Source of the DNA: Pedobacter psychrotolerans
Lineage (GTDB): Bacteria > Bacteroidota > Bacteroidia > Sphingobacteriales > Sphingobacteriaceae
DNA length: 64,000 bases
Direction of reading: 5' to 3'
NCBI RefSeq assembly: GCF_004340665.1
Contig: NZ_SLWO01000001.1
Coordinates: 62,001-126,000 of the forward strand
In this document: positions 9,113-17,636 of the stretch, piece by piece
How the letters are laid out: every line of letters begins with the position of its first letter
How positions within the stretch are numbered: the first letter of the stretch is position 1
Notes under the pieces: generated by a model
What the model saw: the letters and a program-made list of their open reading frames with translations, nothing else
What the model was told of the DNA's origin: nothing
Databases searched by the model: none
Program-made: the position numbers and the translations under genes

Positions 9113-9206
9113 AGATAATATAATAGTTTGTTAAAGTATTACAGTTTTTTAAAACTGGCTTTTAAGCGGAAAAGATATGGAAATTTGGTGAATTAAAACA
9201 ATTAAA

Positions 9207-10088
9207 TTATATGTTACAGAATTTACCAAAAACACCTAAAGGTAGTTTAATACCTGCAGTAGCTTGTAAATATAATTCACCGGTTTCTAAGTTTTGAACA
9301 CTTGGATAAGAGGTACGGATTAAATTTTCTACAATCACAGAAGAGAATCCTAATGAATAGGTATTTAAAATTAAGAAATGCTCCTGTTCATCTAAAAGCT
9401 GAACTACATCCTGCATCATTTCCTGAATATGATCTTCCAGTTTCCATTTTTCGCCATTTGGACCATGTCCGTAAGCTGGTGGATCTAAAATAATGCCGTT
9501 ATATTTTTTACCTCTCTTTAGTTCTTTCTTAACAAACTTCAATGCATCCTCCACCATCCAACGGGTATTTTTTAATCCAGAAAGTTCCTGGTTTTCATTG
9601 GCCCAGGTTACTACTTGTTTAATGGAATCAACGTGAGTAGTTTCAGCTCCGGCTGCGTTTGCAATTAATGAGGCAGCACCTGTGTAGGCAAATAAATTTA
9701 AAACCTTAGGTTGGGGAGTTTTAAATTTTTTAATAGATGAAGAAATGTAATCCCAATTAACAGCTTGTTCAGGGAACACACCAACGTGTTTAAAAGAGGT
9801 TAAGCCTAAGCGAAGTTTAATAGCAACTTCGTTATTTTTATATTCCACATGCCAGCGATCTGATATGGATTGATTTTTTTTAACCCACTCTCCCGAAGTT
9901 GCTGACCGACCTCTGAATGTAATATTAGCTGTTTTTTTCCATTCTGATTCTGATAATGTTTTTTTCCATACAGCCTGTGGTTCAGGACGGATTAAAATCA
10001 CATTTCCAAAACGTTCTAATTTTTCAAAATCCCCGCAGTCAATAAGTTCATAATCTTTCCAGTGCGTTGGGGCCAATAATTGTATCAT
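9207..10088 (-). CDS. Class I SAM-dependent methyltransferase, RlmI-like
   Basis: A 293-residue protein. 'VLNLFAYTGAASLIANAAGA' is motif I of a Rossmann methyltransferase, 'THVDSIKQVVTWANEN' carries the acidic residue that binds the SAM ribose, and 'YNGIILDPPAYGHGPNG' is motif IV (DPPAY). This set marks the COG1092/RlmI-like group, whose characterised members methylate cytosine in 23S rRNA. The N-terminal PUA domain of E. coli RlmI is missing and the protein is about 100 residues shorter, so the exact target is not settled. Its ATG overlaps the stop of the PIN toxin gene by four bases (ATGA), so translation is probably coupled. Confidence 0.82.
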   Translation of the reverse strand: MIQLLAPTHWKDYELIDCGDFEKLERFGNVILIRPEPQAVWKKTLSESEWKKTANITFRGRSATSGEWVKKNQSISDRWHVEYKNNEVAIKLRLGLTSFKHVGVFPEQAVNWDYISSSIKKFKTPQPKVLNLFAYTGAASLIANAAGAETTHVDSIKQVVTWANENQELSGLKNTRWMVEDALKFVKKELKRGKKYNGIILDPPAYGHGPNGEKWKLEDHIQEMMQDVVQLLDEQEHFLILNTYSLGFSSVIVENLIRTSYPSVQNLETGELYLQATAGIKLPLGVFGKFCNI

Positions 10089-10474
10089 GTATTAAGTAAC
10101 TTTAAATTTGGATAATTTCTGATGTGTTGATCATCGGTTATTGACGTCAGTTTATCTGCCAGTGCTTGAGCAACAATCAATCTATCGAAAGGATCTCGAT
10201 GAATTAGGGGTAGAGACAAATAACTGTCAAGATGGTGTTTTTGTATATTGAGAACTGATATATTGAAATCACCTATTACGCTATACATTTCTTCAAGGTC
10301 TCTGGTAACCGTAAGTTTACCTATATTAGTTTTTATGACAATTTCCCATAAACTGGCAATACTTAAAAATTTATCATTTTTGGGATCTTCGATATTGCTT
10401 ATGATTGATTTTTCAAGACGATGATCTTCATTAATTAAAGAGATAAAAATATGCGTATCAATTAAAATATGCAT
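10085..10474 (-). CDS. PIN-domain toxin (VapC-like)
   Basis: A 129-residue PIN-domain ribonuclease. The acidic cluster expected for metal-dependent RNA cleavage is visible: D6 in 'MHILIDTHIF', E44 in 'SLWEIVIKT', D94 and D97 in 'HRDPFDRLIVAQA', and D114/D115 in 'SITDDQHI'. The 'RDPFDRLIVAQA' block is typical of one PIN toxin group. The start overlaps the antitoxin stop (TAATG), and the stop overlaps the methyltransferase start. Family members cleave tRNA or 23S rRNA; the target here cannot be told. Confidence 0.9.
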   Translation of the reverse strand: MHILIDTHIFISLINEDHRLEKSIISNIEDPKNDKFLSIASLWEIVIKTNIGKLTVTRDLEEMYSVIGDFNISVLNIQKHHLDSYLSLPLIHRDPFDRLIVAQALADKLTSITDDQHIRNYPNLKLLNT

Positions 10475-10716
10475 TACATATATTCTTTTAAATCCTCCAT
10501 AGGATCATTAAAATCATCAGGAACAATAAATAATCCCTTTGCAGCACCATACAAGCTTTTTGGCTCCTCAACAACTTGACTCTGATCAATACCTTTTTTA
10601 TAAATGCCCTTCGAATGTTTAGCTTTTAAAAAATCAATAAAATCTTCTACCTCGTTTACCATGCTTTCTGGTAAGGTTTCTAATTTGTGAATGATGTTTT
10701 TTGTAGCCGTAGTCAT
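10474..10716 (-). CDS. DUF2281-type antitoxin
   Basis: An 80-residue partner of the PIN toxin. The N-terminal 'IIHKLETLPESMVNEVEDFIDFLKAK' is characteristic of DUF2281 antitoxins. The C-terminal part, with 'SLYGAAKGLFIVPDDFNDPMEDLKEYM', ends in an acidic segment of the kind that wraps the toxin. Its stop overlaps the toxin start. A perfect -7 promoter box ends only five bases before the ATG, implying a very short or absent leader. Confidence 0.85.
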   Translation of the reverse strand: MTTATKNIIHKLETLPESMVNEVEDFIDFLKAKHSKGIYKKGIDQSQVVEEPKSLYGAAKGLFIVPDDFNDPMEDLKEYM

Positions 10717-10720
10717 TAAA

Positions 10721-10728
10721 CAAATATA
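10721..10728 (-). promoter_or_regulatory. -7 promoter box of the PIN toxin-antitoxin operon
   Basis: TATATTTG on the minus strand matches TAnnTTTG exactly. Its last base is five bases before the antitoxin ATG, so the transcript would start at or beside the start codon. The short palindrome AAGAATTTTCTT next to it (10728-10739) could be an operator. The box lies in the 21-base gap between the antitoxin start and the mlaF stop. Confidence 0.6.
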
Positions 10729-10737
10729 AGAATTTTC

Positions 10738-11490
10738 TTAAAACTTATCTTTAGCAGCTTTCATAAAGCTACTTGCAAATACAAAGTCGTTCAATTCTTT
10801 GATATCCGTATGCGCTATTTCTTTATTACTGCCTTCCCAGAATTTCTTTCCTTCATGTAGAAATAAAATATAATCTCCAATACCCATTACAGAGTTCATA
10901 TCATGCGTAACCACAATGGTGGTGGTTTTAAATTCTTCCGTTAATTCCTGAATTAATTCATCAATAACGATTGAAGTTTTTGGATCCAATCCAGAGTTAG
11001 GCTCATCACAGAATAAATATTTAGGATTCATTGAGATGGCACGTGCTATACCCACTCGTTTCTTCATCCCGCCTGAAAGCTCTGCCGGAAATAATGCGTT
11101 TTTTCCAGCCAGATTAACCCGTTCCAGGCAAAAATTTACCCGTTCCAGCTTTTCTTTCCTAGTTTGATTGGTAAACATATTGAGAGGAAACATAATGTTA
11201 TCCTCTACCGTCATACTATCAAATAGGGCAGAACCCTGAAAAAGCATTCCGATTTCTTTACGAACTTCGATTCTTTGTTCGTAAGTCATTGGTGTAAAAT
11301 CGCGTCCATCATATAAAACGGAACCAGAATCTGGCTGGTGTAAACCTACCATACATTTCAGCAAAGTGGTTTTTCCGGAGCCGGAGCCGCCTATAATCAA
11401 GTTGGTAACACCCTCTTCAAACTTTCCAGAAATGCCTTTTAAAACGTCATTACCTGAAAATGATTTGTATATATCTTTAACTTCGATCAT
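10738..11490 (-). CDS. mlaF: MlaF-type lipid-transport ABC ATPase
   Basis: A 250-residue ATP-binding subunit. Walker A is 'GGSGSGKTT' (residues 34-42), the signature is 'ELSGGMKKRVGIARAI' and Walker B is 'KYLFCDEPNSGLDP'. The SGGM(K/R)KR form of the signature is typical of MlaF. The start at 11490 ('MIEVKDIYKSF') is preferred over an upstream one because it overlaps the permease stop as TAATG. Together with MlaE it would move phospholipids between the membranes. The substrate-binding MCE (MlaD) gene usually found next door is absent. Confidence 0.88.
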   Translation of the reverse strand: MIEVKDIYKSFSGNDVLKGISGKFEEGVTNLIIGGSGSGKTTLLKCMVGLHQPDSGSVLYDGRDFTPMTYEQRIEVRKEIGMLFQGSALFDSMTVEDNIMFPLNMFTNQTRKEKLERVNFCLERVNLAGKNALFPAELSGGMKKRVGIARAISMNPKYLFCDEPNSGLDPKTSIVIDELIQELTEEFKTTTIVVTHDMNSVMGIGDYILFLHEGKKFWEGSNKEIAHTDIKELNDFVFASSFMKAAKDKF

Positions 11491-12224
11491 TACAATAACA
11501 ATTGAGTAACTAAATAATCGCAAACAAGAATAGAGATACAGCTAATTACAACTGCTCTGGTACTCGCTTGTGAAACCTCTAAAGCCCCGCCACGAACATA
11601 AAAACCTTCATATGCAGGAACGGATGTAATAATGAAACCAAAAACAAAAGCCTTTACTAAAGCAACTACAATAGTGTAAGGGTTAAAGTCTGTTGTAATC
11701 CCCTGAAGATATTCTGATGGAGTAACTGCACCTGATAGTGAACCACCCAAATAACCACCAGAGATACTTAAAAACATAGAAATGATAACCAACATAGGTA
11801 CCATAGTAATGCCTGAGATGATTTTTGGAAGAATTAAATAACCTGGAGCATTAATTCCCATAATTTCAAGGGCATCAATTTGTTCAGTTACCCGCATGGA
11901 GCCAATCTCTGAAGAAATAGCAGAGCCGATTTTTCCTGCCAAAACAATAGCACTGATGGTTGGACTTAATTCCAGAATACTCGAATCTCTGTTTACCGAA
12001 CCTATAATGGTTTTTGGTATAAAGTCACTCACCAGCTGGAAAGCAATCTGAAGCGTCATTACTGCACCAATAAATGTAGAAATGATGGCAATAAGCCCAA
12101 GAGAGCCCACACCTACATAATCCATTTGCTTGGCAATTTCCTTCAAATATATTTTAAGTTTTTCCGGCCTTCTGAATACAGATTTGAGTAGCAGGATGTA
12201 TCTCCCGAAATTGGTAAAATTCAT
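11490..12224 (-). CDS. mlaE: MlaE-family lipid ABC permease
   Basis: A 244-residue membrane protein with the MlaE signature region 'LAGKIGSAISSEIGSMRVTE' followed by 'QIDALEIMGINAPGYLILPK' near residues 95-135. About five hydrophobic segments and 'VKAFVFGFIITSVPAYEGF' near the end complete the family pattern. It is the first gene of a two-gene unit with mlaF and overlaps it by one base. In Gram-negatives MlaE dimerises and works with an MCE protein to maintain outer-membrane lipid asymmetry. Confidence 0.88.
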   Translation of the reverse strand: MNFTNFGRYILLLKSVFRRPEKLKIYLKEIAKQMDYVGVGSLGLIAIISTFIGAVMTLQIAFQLVSDFIPKTIIGSVNRDSSILELSPTISAIVLAGKIGSAISSEIGSMRVTEQIDALEIMGINAPGYLILPKIISGITMVPMLVIISMFLSISGGYLGGSLSGAVTPSEYLQGITTDFNPYTIVVALVKAFVFGFIITSVPAYEGFYVRGGALEVSQASTRAVVISCISILVCDYLVTQLLL

Positions 12225-12368
12225 TCCGTATGTATTGCTTAATTTAAATGATTATTATATTACTACAAAGAAACGATAAAAAAGTTGTCGGTCTTTGATA
12301 ATTCAAAAAATATTCGTGGTTTTGATTATTAATATGGTTTTTTGTTAACAAAAATTAAACCATAAGAA

Positions 12369-13058
12369 ATGAGAGCAGTAATCACGGGCGCAACAAAAGG
12401 TATTGGAAGGGCAATAGCTATTAAACTCCAGGCAGCAGGGTACGATTTAGCATTGGTAGCCAGAAGTTCGCATGATTTAGATGAACTGCAGGAAGAACTT
12501 TCACTGCCAGATCGAATGATTAAAACTTATCAGGTAGATTGTTCTGTTAAAGAAGAAGTGTATCAATTTCTTCATCAGGTAAGAAATGAATTTGGTGATA
12601 TAGATGTTCTCGTTAATAATGTAGGTATTTATCTGCCTGGAAGTTTGTTAGATGAATCTGATGAAGTTTTCGAAGAGCAGCAAGCGCTAAACGTAAATGC
12701 AGCTTATTATATCAGTAAATTTTTTGGGAAAGAAATGCGTTCAAGGCGCTCTGGACATATTTTCAACATCTGTTCGGTAGCGAGCAAAACTCCTGTAGAA
12801 AATGGTGGTAGTTATAGTGTAACAAAAGCAGCGATGCTAAGTCTTAATCATGTATTGCGGCAAGAGTTAGCACCACACCATGTTAAAGTAACAGCCTTTT
12901 TGCCGGGTTCAACAAAAACAGCTTCTTGGGAAGGAACAACTATACCTGATGAGAAATTTGTACAGCCCGTTGATATTGCAGAAACACTTTATACCATTTT
13001 AACGCTGAGTAAAGGGGTTAATGTTGATGAGGTTTTAATCACTCCGCTGGATTTTTAA
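12369..13058 (+). CDS. Short-chain dehydrogenase/reductase
   Basis: A 229-residue classical SDR. The nucleotide-binding motif 'TGATKGIG' spans residues 6-13, 'NNVG' is at 83-86, and the catalytic set is N110, S136, Y149 and K153 ('SYSVTKAAM'). 'PGSTKTASW' replaces the usual PG-x-V/I-x-T loop after strand beta-6. The substrate cannot be inferred. It stands first in a plus-strand run, 19 bases before the PspC gene. Confidence 0.9.
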   Translation: MRAVITGATKGIGRAIAIKLQAAGYDLALVARSSHDLDELQEELSLPDRMIKTYQVDCSVKEEVYQFLHQVRNEFGDIDVLVNNVGIYLPGSLLDESDEVFEEQQALNVNAAYYISKFFGKEMRSRRSGHIFNICSVASKTPVENGGSYSVTKAAMLSLNHVLRQELAPHHVKVTAFLPGSTKTASWEGTTIPDEKFVQPVDIAETLYTILTLSKGVNVDEVLITPLDF

Positions 13059-13077
13059 ACATAAAATAAACAGCATT

Positions 13078-13779
13078 ATGGAAAAGAAGCTTTTTAGAAA
13101 CGAACACGATAAGATGATTGCCGGGGTAGCTTCAGGACTTGCAGACTACATGCAGGTAGAGGTTACCATAATCAGATTATTATTTGTATTGTCTACCATT
13201 TTTATGGCCGGGGCTGGCTTGATCGCTTATATCATCATGTGGGCAATTGTTCCGGTTAACAATGATCCCGCTTTTAGATTTTCAAAGTTTAATGATTATT
13301 TTAACAAGAACAATCCAAATAATGCACCATTTGGTAATCCTCCTCCATTTACCGGACCTGTAGGCAATGGAAATGCGAATTGGACACAACCTGTAAATGA
13401 AGGTGCTCAAAAAACTGCTTTTGAAACCCAACCAGATTTTAGCAAGTTTAATAAACCTAATGATACCGGGCGGACAGTTGCCGGTTTAGTTATGCTCGTG
13501 ATTGGCTGCTTCTTTTTAATGCGGGAAATGGATTTTATTCCGGATTGGTTTACCATTAGAAACTTATTCAAGTTTATGTGGCCGTTAATTTTTATTGCAT
13601 TAGGAATCAGCATTATTGCTAAATCAAAAAGAAAAAACGATTGGCAAGCTTTTCAGCAACAACAAAAAGCTGCTGAAGAAGATAAAAAGGCAGACTTTTC
13701 AGAAACTGTTGTAACACATGAAGAATCAACGCCTCAAGAGTCTAAAGATAATATAACAACTAACCCTCCTCAATTATAA
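13078..13779 (+). CDS. PspC-domain membrane protein
   Basis: A 233-residue protein that opens with a PspC domain: 'KLFRNEHDKMIAGVASGLADYMQVEVTIIRLLFVLSTIF', then a transmembrane hairpin to about residue 60. A Pro/Asn-rich linker leads to a second membrane region (about 128-180: 'VAGLVMLVIGCFFLMREM' and 'MWPLIFIALGISII'). The C-terminal tail is charged and rich in Glu, Lys and Gln. PspC proteins take part in membrane-stress sensing. The next gene starts five bases after its stop and has a matching membrane module, so the two probably act together. Confidence 0.85.
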   Translation: MEKKLFRNEHDKMIAGVASGLADYMQVEVTIIRLLFVLSTIFMAGAGLIAYIIMWAIVPVNNDPAFRFSKFNDYFNKNNPNNAPFGNPPPFTGPVGNGNANWTQPVNEGAQKTAFETQPDFSKFNKPNDTGRTVAGLVMLVIGCFFLMREMDFIPDWFTIRNLFKFMWPLIFIALGISIIAKSKRKNDWQAFQQQQKAAEEDKKADFSETVVTHEESTPQESKDNITTNPPQL

Positions 13780-13784
13780 ATTTT

Positions 13785-14762
13785 ATGAAATTAGATAGAT
13801 TAATTTGGGGTATTTTACTGCTTTTTATAGGTGGTGTACTTCTACTCGAAAACTTTGGGATTATCAATTTTTATTGGCGTAATGTATGGGGCTTTTGGCC
13901 AATATTCCTAATCATTGGTGGACTGAATATTTTATTCAATAGAAATAGTTCTCAAACAGGCAGTATTATATCCATTGCTGTATTGGTAGTGGCCTTGTCA
14001 TTTCTCTTTATCCGAGGACAACAAGTTCCTGAGCATAGTTCATGGTGGGGCAGACACTTAAAAAATGGTGTAGATATTGATATCGACAACAATGATGAAG
14101 ATGACGACGATAATAATGGAGATACGTCCGTTAGAGAATTTAAACTTTCCGAACCTTTTGTATCTACAGATAATGCAAAGAAAACTATCTTAAACATTTC
14201 AGGTGGCGGAATCTCCTTTAATTTAAACGGAGAAACTTCTGAATTGATTGATGCAAATGTTAAAGGGAAAAATGGTAATTTTTCATTAAAAAAAGTAGTG
14301 ACAGATAGTGCTACAGTTCTTACTTTTCAGCTGGATGATAAAAGAAAAAAATGGAACTTTAATAACGGCTCTGACAATGTTGACTTTAATTTAAATAAAG
14401 CTGCAAATTGGGATATTTTAATGAAACTAGGAGCGGGCGAGGCTGATCTTGATTTCAGGGACTATAAAGTACGTACATTCCGTTTCGATGGTGGGGCTGC
14501 GGCTCTGGATATTCAATTTGGCGAATTACTGCCAATTACGGATGTGATTGTAAAATCAGGGGTGGCAGATGTTAAGATTAAAGTTCCCGTTAATTCAGGT
14601 TGCAGAATAAAAACGCAAACCGGCTTATCTGCAAAAGATTTTGAAGGATTTGAAAAAATCAGTGATGGTCTTTATGAAACTTCGAATTATAAAACATCTA
14701 CTCACAAAATTTTCATCAATTTAGATGGAGGATTAAGTAACTTTGAAGTGAGTAGATACTAA
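13785..14762 (+). CDS. LiaF/toast-rack-like membrane protein
   Basis: A 325-residue protein. Two to three N-terminal membrane segments (about residues 6-80) include 'LIWGILLLFIGGVLLLENFGI' split by polar turns, the LiaI/LiaF-type transmembrane region. An acidic Asp/Asn-rich linker (about 98-115) follows. The C-terminal part is repetitive beta sheet ('KKTILNISGGGISFNLNGE', 'MKLGAGEADLDFRDYKV', 'GVADVKIKVPVNSG'), matching the toast-rack/LiaF C-terminal fold. Family members modulate envelope-stress signalling. The gene is almost certainly co-transcribed with the PspC gene. Confidence 0.82.
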   Translation: MKLDRLIWGILLLFIGGVLLLENFGIINFYWRNVWGFWPIFLIIGGLNILFNRNSSQTGSIISIAVLVVALSFLFIRGQQVPEHSSWWGRHLKNGVDIDIDNNDEDDDDNNGDTSVREFKLSEPFVSTDNAKKTILNISGGGISFNLNGETSELIDANVKGKNGNFSLKKVVTDSATVLTFQLDDKRKKWNFNNGSDNVDFNLNKAANWDILMKLGAGEADLDFRDYKVRTFRFDGGAAALDIQFGELLPITDVIVKSGVADVKIKVPVNSGCRIKTQTGLSAKDFEGFEKISDGLYETSNYKTSTHKIFINLDGGLSNFEVSRY

Positions 14763-14847
14763 AAAGGTTGAAGGTTTGAGTGCGGAATGTTTAAGGCTAT
14801 ACATGGTCTGGCCTTTAAAAACTTTGATCCTAAAATCTCCAAATCCA

Positions 14848-15462
14848 ATGAATCCTGATAAAGAATATACAGTTGTAATTAATGGTAAGCCGCAAGGCCC
14901 GTATGGTTTATCTGATCTTCAAAATTTAAATATTACTCCTAATACCTTCATTCGGAAACCCGGAATGGACGATTATAAAGAAGCTCATGCAATTCCCGAA
15001 TTGCGTGAGCTTCTTGGCTTTAAATATCAAAAAACAGCGCCGCAATATTTTGCCGCGTTTGACCAGCGCTTATTGGCCTCAGTGATCGATCATTTTATTA
15101 TTTTTGGTATTTACACCGTTATCATTCTCATCAGTTATATTTTTATTCAGGGGAAAGATGAAAGGATTATGGCTTTTCTAGTGCCTTTCCCTGTTGTTTT
15201 TATCGTTAAATTAATTTATGGTGTATTTGCGGAATCATCATTAAAGCAAGCCACTATTGGTAAAAGGATACTCAATATCAAAGTGACAGATTTAGAAGGC
15301 AGCAGGATAACTATAAGTCGCTCCATAGCACGCAATTTTTCTAAAATCTTGTCCGTAACTCCAGTTTTTTTTGGTTATCTGTATAGCTTTCTTAATAAAA
15401 AAAATCAGTGCTGGCATGACATTACTGCCGAGACTTTAGTGATTAAAGATAGATTGATATAG
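14848..15462 (+). CDS. GYF_2-RDD membrane protein
   Basis: A 204-residue protein with two parts. Residues 1-55 form a GYF_2-like domain ('YTVVINGKPQGPYGLSDLQ' through 'FIRKPGMDDYKEAHAIPEL'). Residues about 65-200 are an RDD membrane domain ('FAAFDQRLLASVIDHFIIF', later 'QATIGKRILNIKVTD'). The frame is open further upstream from a TTG at 14776, but the ATG at 14848 sits exactly where the GYF domain begins and is chosen. The RDD function is not well defined (some act as ion or proton antiporters). It is 85 bases from the LiaF-like gene. Confidence 0.8.
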   Translation: MNPDKEYTVVINGKPQGPYGLSDLQNLNITPNTFIRKPGMDDYKEAHAIPELRELLGFKYQKTAPQYFAAFDQRLLASVIDHFIIFGIYTVIILISYIFIQGKDERIMAFLVPFPVVFIVKLIYGVFAESSLKQATIGKRILNIKVTDLEGSRITISRSIARNFSKILSVTPVFFGYLYSFLNKKNQCWHDITAETLVIKDRLI

Positions 15463-15594
15463 GAAAAACTCACCTAAATTGGTATAAATTGATAGAAAAA
15501 TATGCACGAAATTGCTTCGAATTTATAGCAAAACCAACTTATGCTGTTTGAAATATTTTAACAATCCATCAATTTAACAATTAAACATTTAGCT

Positions 15595-15602
15595 TATCTT
15601 TG
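15595..15602 (+). promoter_or_regulatory. -7 promoter box of ispG
   Basis: TATCTTTG matches TAnnTTTG exactly and ends seven bases before the ispG ATG, implying a very short leader. Confidence 0.65.
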
Positions 15603-15609
15603 CCGTAGC

Positions 15610-17586
15610 ATGGAAAATTTATCGGTAAAGCATGAGTTAGGTGGAGGGTATTGCAACAGTTTAACGCAGTATTCCAGGTTTTTAACCCGCGAAGTTAAGA
15701 TTGGAGATATTGCATTGGGTGGTCATAATCCCATTCGTATCCAATCGATGACAACAACCGATACCATGGATACCATTGGAACGGTTGAACAAACCATTCG
15801 TATGGTAGAATCTGGATGTGAATATGTTCGTATTACAGCACCAAGCATAAAAGAAGCTGAAAATTTAGCCAATATTAAAAAGGAATTACGTTTCCGGGGC
15901 TATGATGTTCCACTGATAGCAGATATTCATTTTACCCCTAATGCGGCTGAAATGGCGGCAAGAATTGTAGAAAAGGTAAGGGTAAATCCCGGCAACTATG
16001 CCGATAAGAAGAAATTCGAAAACCTGGAATATACGCAAGATGCCTATACAGCTGAACTAGAAAGAATCAATAAAAAATTTATTCCACTTATAAAAATCTG
16101 TAAAGAATACGGTACGGCCATGCGTATCGGAACCAACCATGGTTCGCTTTCTGATCGGATTATGAGTCATTATGGCGATACACCAAGAGGAATGGTGGAA
16201 TCGGCTATGGAATTTATCCGCATGTGCGAGGCTGAAAATTATTATAACCTGGTCATCTCTATGAAAGCCAGTAATACACAGGTAATGGTTCAGGCTTATC
16301 GTTTGTTGGTTGAAACCATGGTGAAAGAAGGCATGAATTACCCTTTGCATCTGGGCGTAACAGAGGCAGGAGATGGCGAAGATGGACGAATTAAATCTGC
16401 AGTAGGAATTGGTACTTTGTTAGAAGATGGTTTGGGTGATACTATTCGTGTTTCCTTAACCGAAGATCCTGAATTTGAAGCACCAGTAGCAAAAGCTTTG
16501 GCTGATCGGTATGTGAAAAGGAGTTTGGAGTTTGAAGCTCGAAGTTCGGAGTCGTCGATTATACTCCCAACTCTTAACACTCAACTTCCAACTTATTCTC
16601 CATATGCCTATTCCAGAAGAATTACACAATCTGTTCAGCACATTGGTGATCATCATCATCCTTTAGTAATGATAGATGTTTCAAAGGAAAACCTAAAAGA
16701 TCCTTATTTTTTGAGTTCGGTTGGCTATAATTATAGTGCGGGTTTAGATAAATATAACCTGGCCGATCAGGCATGTGACCTGGTTTTTTTAGGGGATAAC
16801 TTACCTTCATTTTCTTTCCCTGGAAATTTAAAACAGATTTATAATTATAATACATGGCTAAATCTTAGTGATAAAAACAATTGTCACCCTCTATTTTCTT
16901 TGGAAGAATTTAGCAGGGCTGAAGTAAAGGATGAGTTTTTGAATTTCGTCAGGATTGATGCGAGCCAACAGACCAGTTTAACAACTACACCACTAAATAA
17001 TGTTGTGCTCATTCTTGAAACCTCTGCTCAGCATGGAATGGCAGAACAAAGAGCATTTTTTGTTGCCTTGCAAAACAGAAACATTCAAATTCCGGTAATC
17101 ATTAGAAGAAGTTATGAAAATTTAGATGCAGATACACTAATGCTTTATGCTGCAACAGATTTTGGTGCACTATTTACTGATGGTTTTGGTGATGGAATCT
17201 GGATGGATGCACAAGGTCAGGACTTAGTACTCATTAATTCAACAAGCTTTGGTATTTTGCAAGCCACTCGTACGCGCATCAGTAAAACAGAGTATATTTC
17301 TTGTCCGAGTTGTGGCAGAACCCTTTTCGATTTACAGGAAACAACGCAACTGATCCGTTCCAGAACCGATCATTTGAAGGGACTTAAAATTGGTATCATG
17401 GGATGCATTGTGAACGGTCCTGGAGAAATGGCCGATGCTGATTATGGTTATGTAGGCACTGGTCCTGATAAAATTACGCTATATCGTGGTCAGGAAGTGG
17501 TTAAGAAAAATGTAACTACTGCATTTGCTTTAGATGAACTAATTGAAATCATTAAAAATGATGGCAACTGGGTAGAGAAGGTTTAA
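15610..17586 (+). CDS. ispG: 4-hydroxy-3-methylbut-2-enyl diphosphate synthase, long form
   Basis: A 658-residue IspG (GcpE), the [4Fe-4S] enzyme that reduces MEcPP to HMBPP in the MEP isoprenoid pathway. The N-terminal TIM barrel runs to about residue 300 ('GGHNPIRIQSMTTTDTMDT', 'VPLIADIHFTPNAAEMAA', 'LHLGVTEAGDGEDGRIKSA'). The C-terminal domain holds the cluster ligands C565 and C568 ('SCPSCGRTLF') and C599 ('GIMGCIVNGPGEMADADYG', with E606). Between them is the large insert domain found in Bacteroidota, Chlamydia and plant IspG. An imperfect palindrome encodes about residues 304-329, at the junction between barrel and insert. Confidence 0.95.
   Translation: MENLSVKHELGGGYCNSLTQYSRFLTREVKIGDIALGGHNPIRIQSMTTTDTMDTIGTVEQTIRMVESGCEYVRITAPSIKEAENLANIKKELRFRGYDVPLIADIHFTPNAAEMAARIVEKVRVNPGNYADKKKFENLEYTQDAYTAELERINKKFIPLIKICKEYGTAMRIGTNHGSLSDRIMSHYGDTPRGMVESAMEFIRMCEAENYYNLVISMKASNTQVMVQAYRLLVETMVKEGMNYPLHLGVTEAGDGEDGRIKSAVGIGTLLEDGLGDTIRVSLTEDPEFEAPVAKALADRYVKRSLEFEARSSESSIILPTLNTQLPTYSPYAYSRRITQSVQHIGDHHHPLVMIDVSKENLKDPYFLSSVGYNYSAGLDKYNLADQACDLVFLGDNLPSFSFPGNLKQIYNYNTWLNLSDKNNCHPLFSLEEFSRAEVKDEFLNFVRIDASQQTSLTTTPLNNVVLILETSAQHGMAEQRAFFVALQNRNIQIPVIIRRSYENLDADTLMLYAATDFGALFTDGFGDGIWMDAQGQDLVLINSTSFGILQATRTRISKTEYISCPSCGRTLFDLQETTQLIRSRTDHLKGLKIGIMGCIVNGPGEMADADYGYVGTGPDKITLYRGQEVVKKNVTTAFALDELIEIIKNDGNWVEKV
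16521..16598 (+). repeat. Imperfect palindromic repeat inside the ispG frame
   Basis: GAGTTTGGAGTTTGAAG ... AAGTTCGGAGT is followed by ACTCCCAACTCTTAACAC and TCAACTTCCAACTT, an imperfect inverted repeat around a short centre (about 16553-16562). Its GAGTT/AACTC word pattern is unlike the flanking coding sequence and resembles intergenic palindromes. It stays in frame with ispG. Confidence 0.7.
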
Positions 17587-17636
17587 TCACTTCCTTAAGT
17601 CATTTAACTTTCCAAGAATAAACCTAAATTGCGCTC

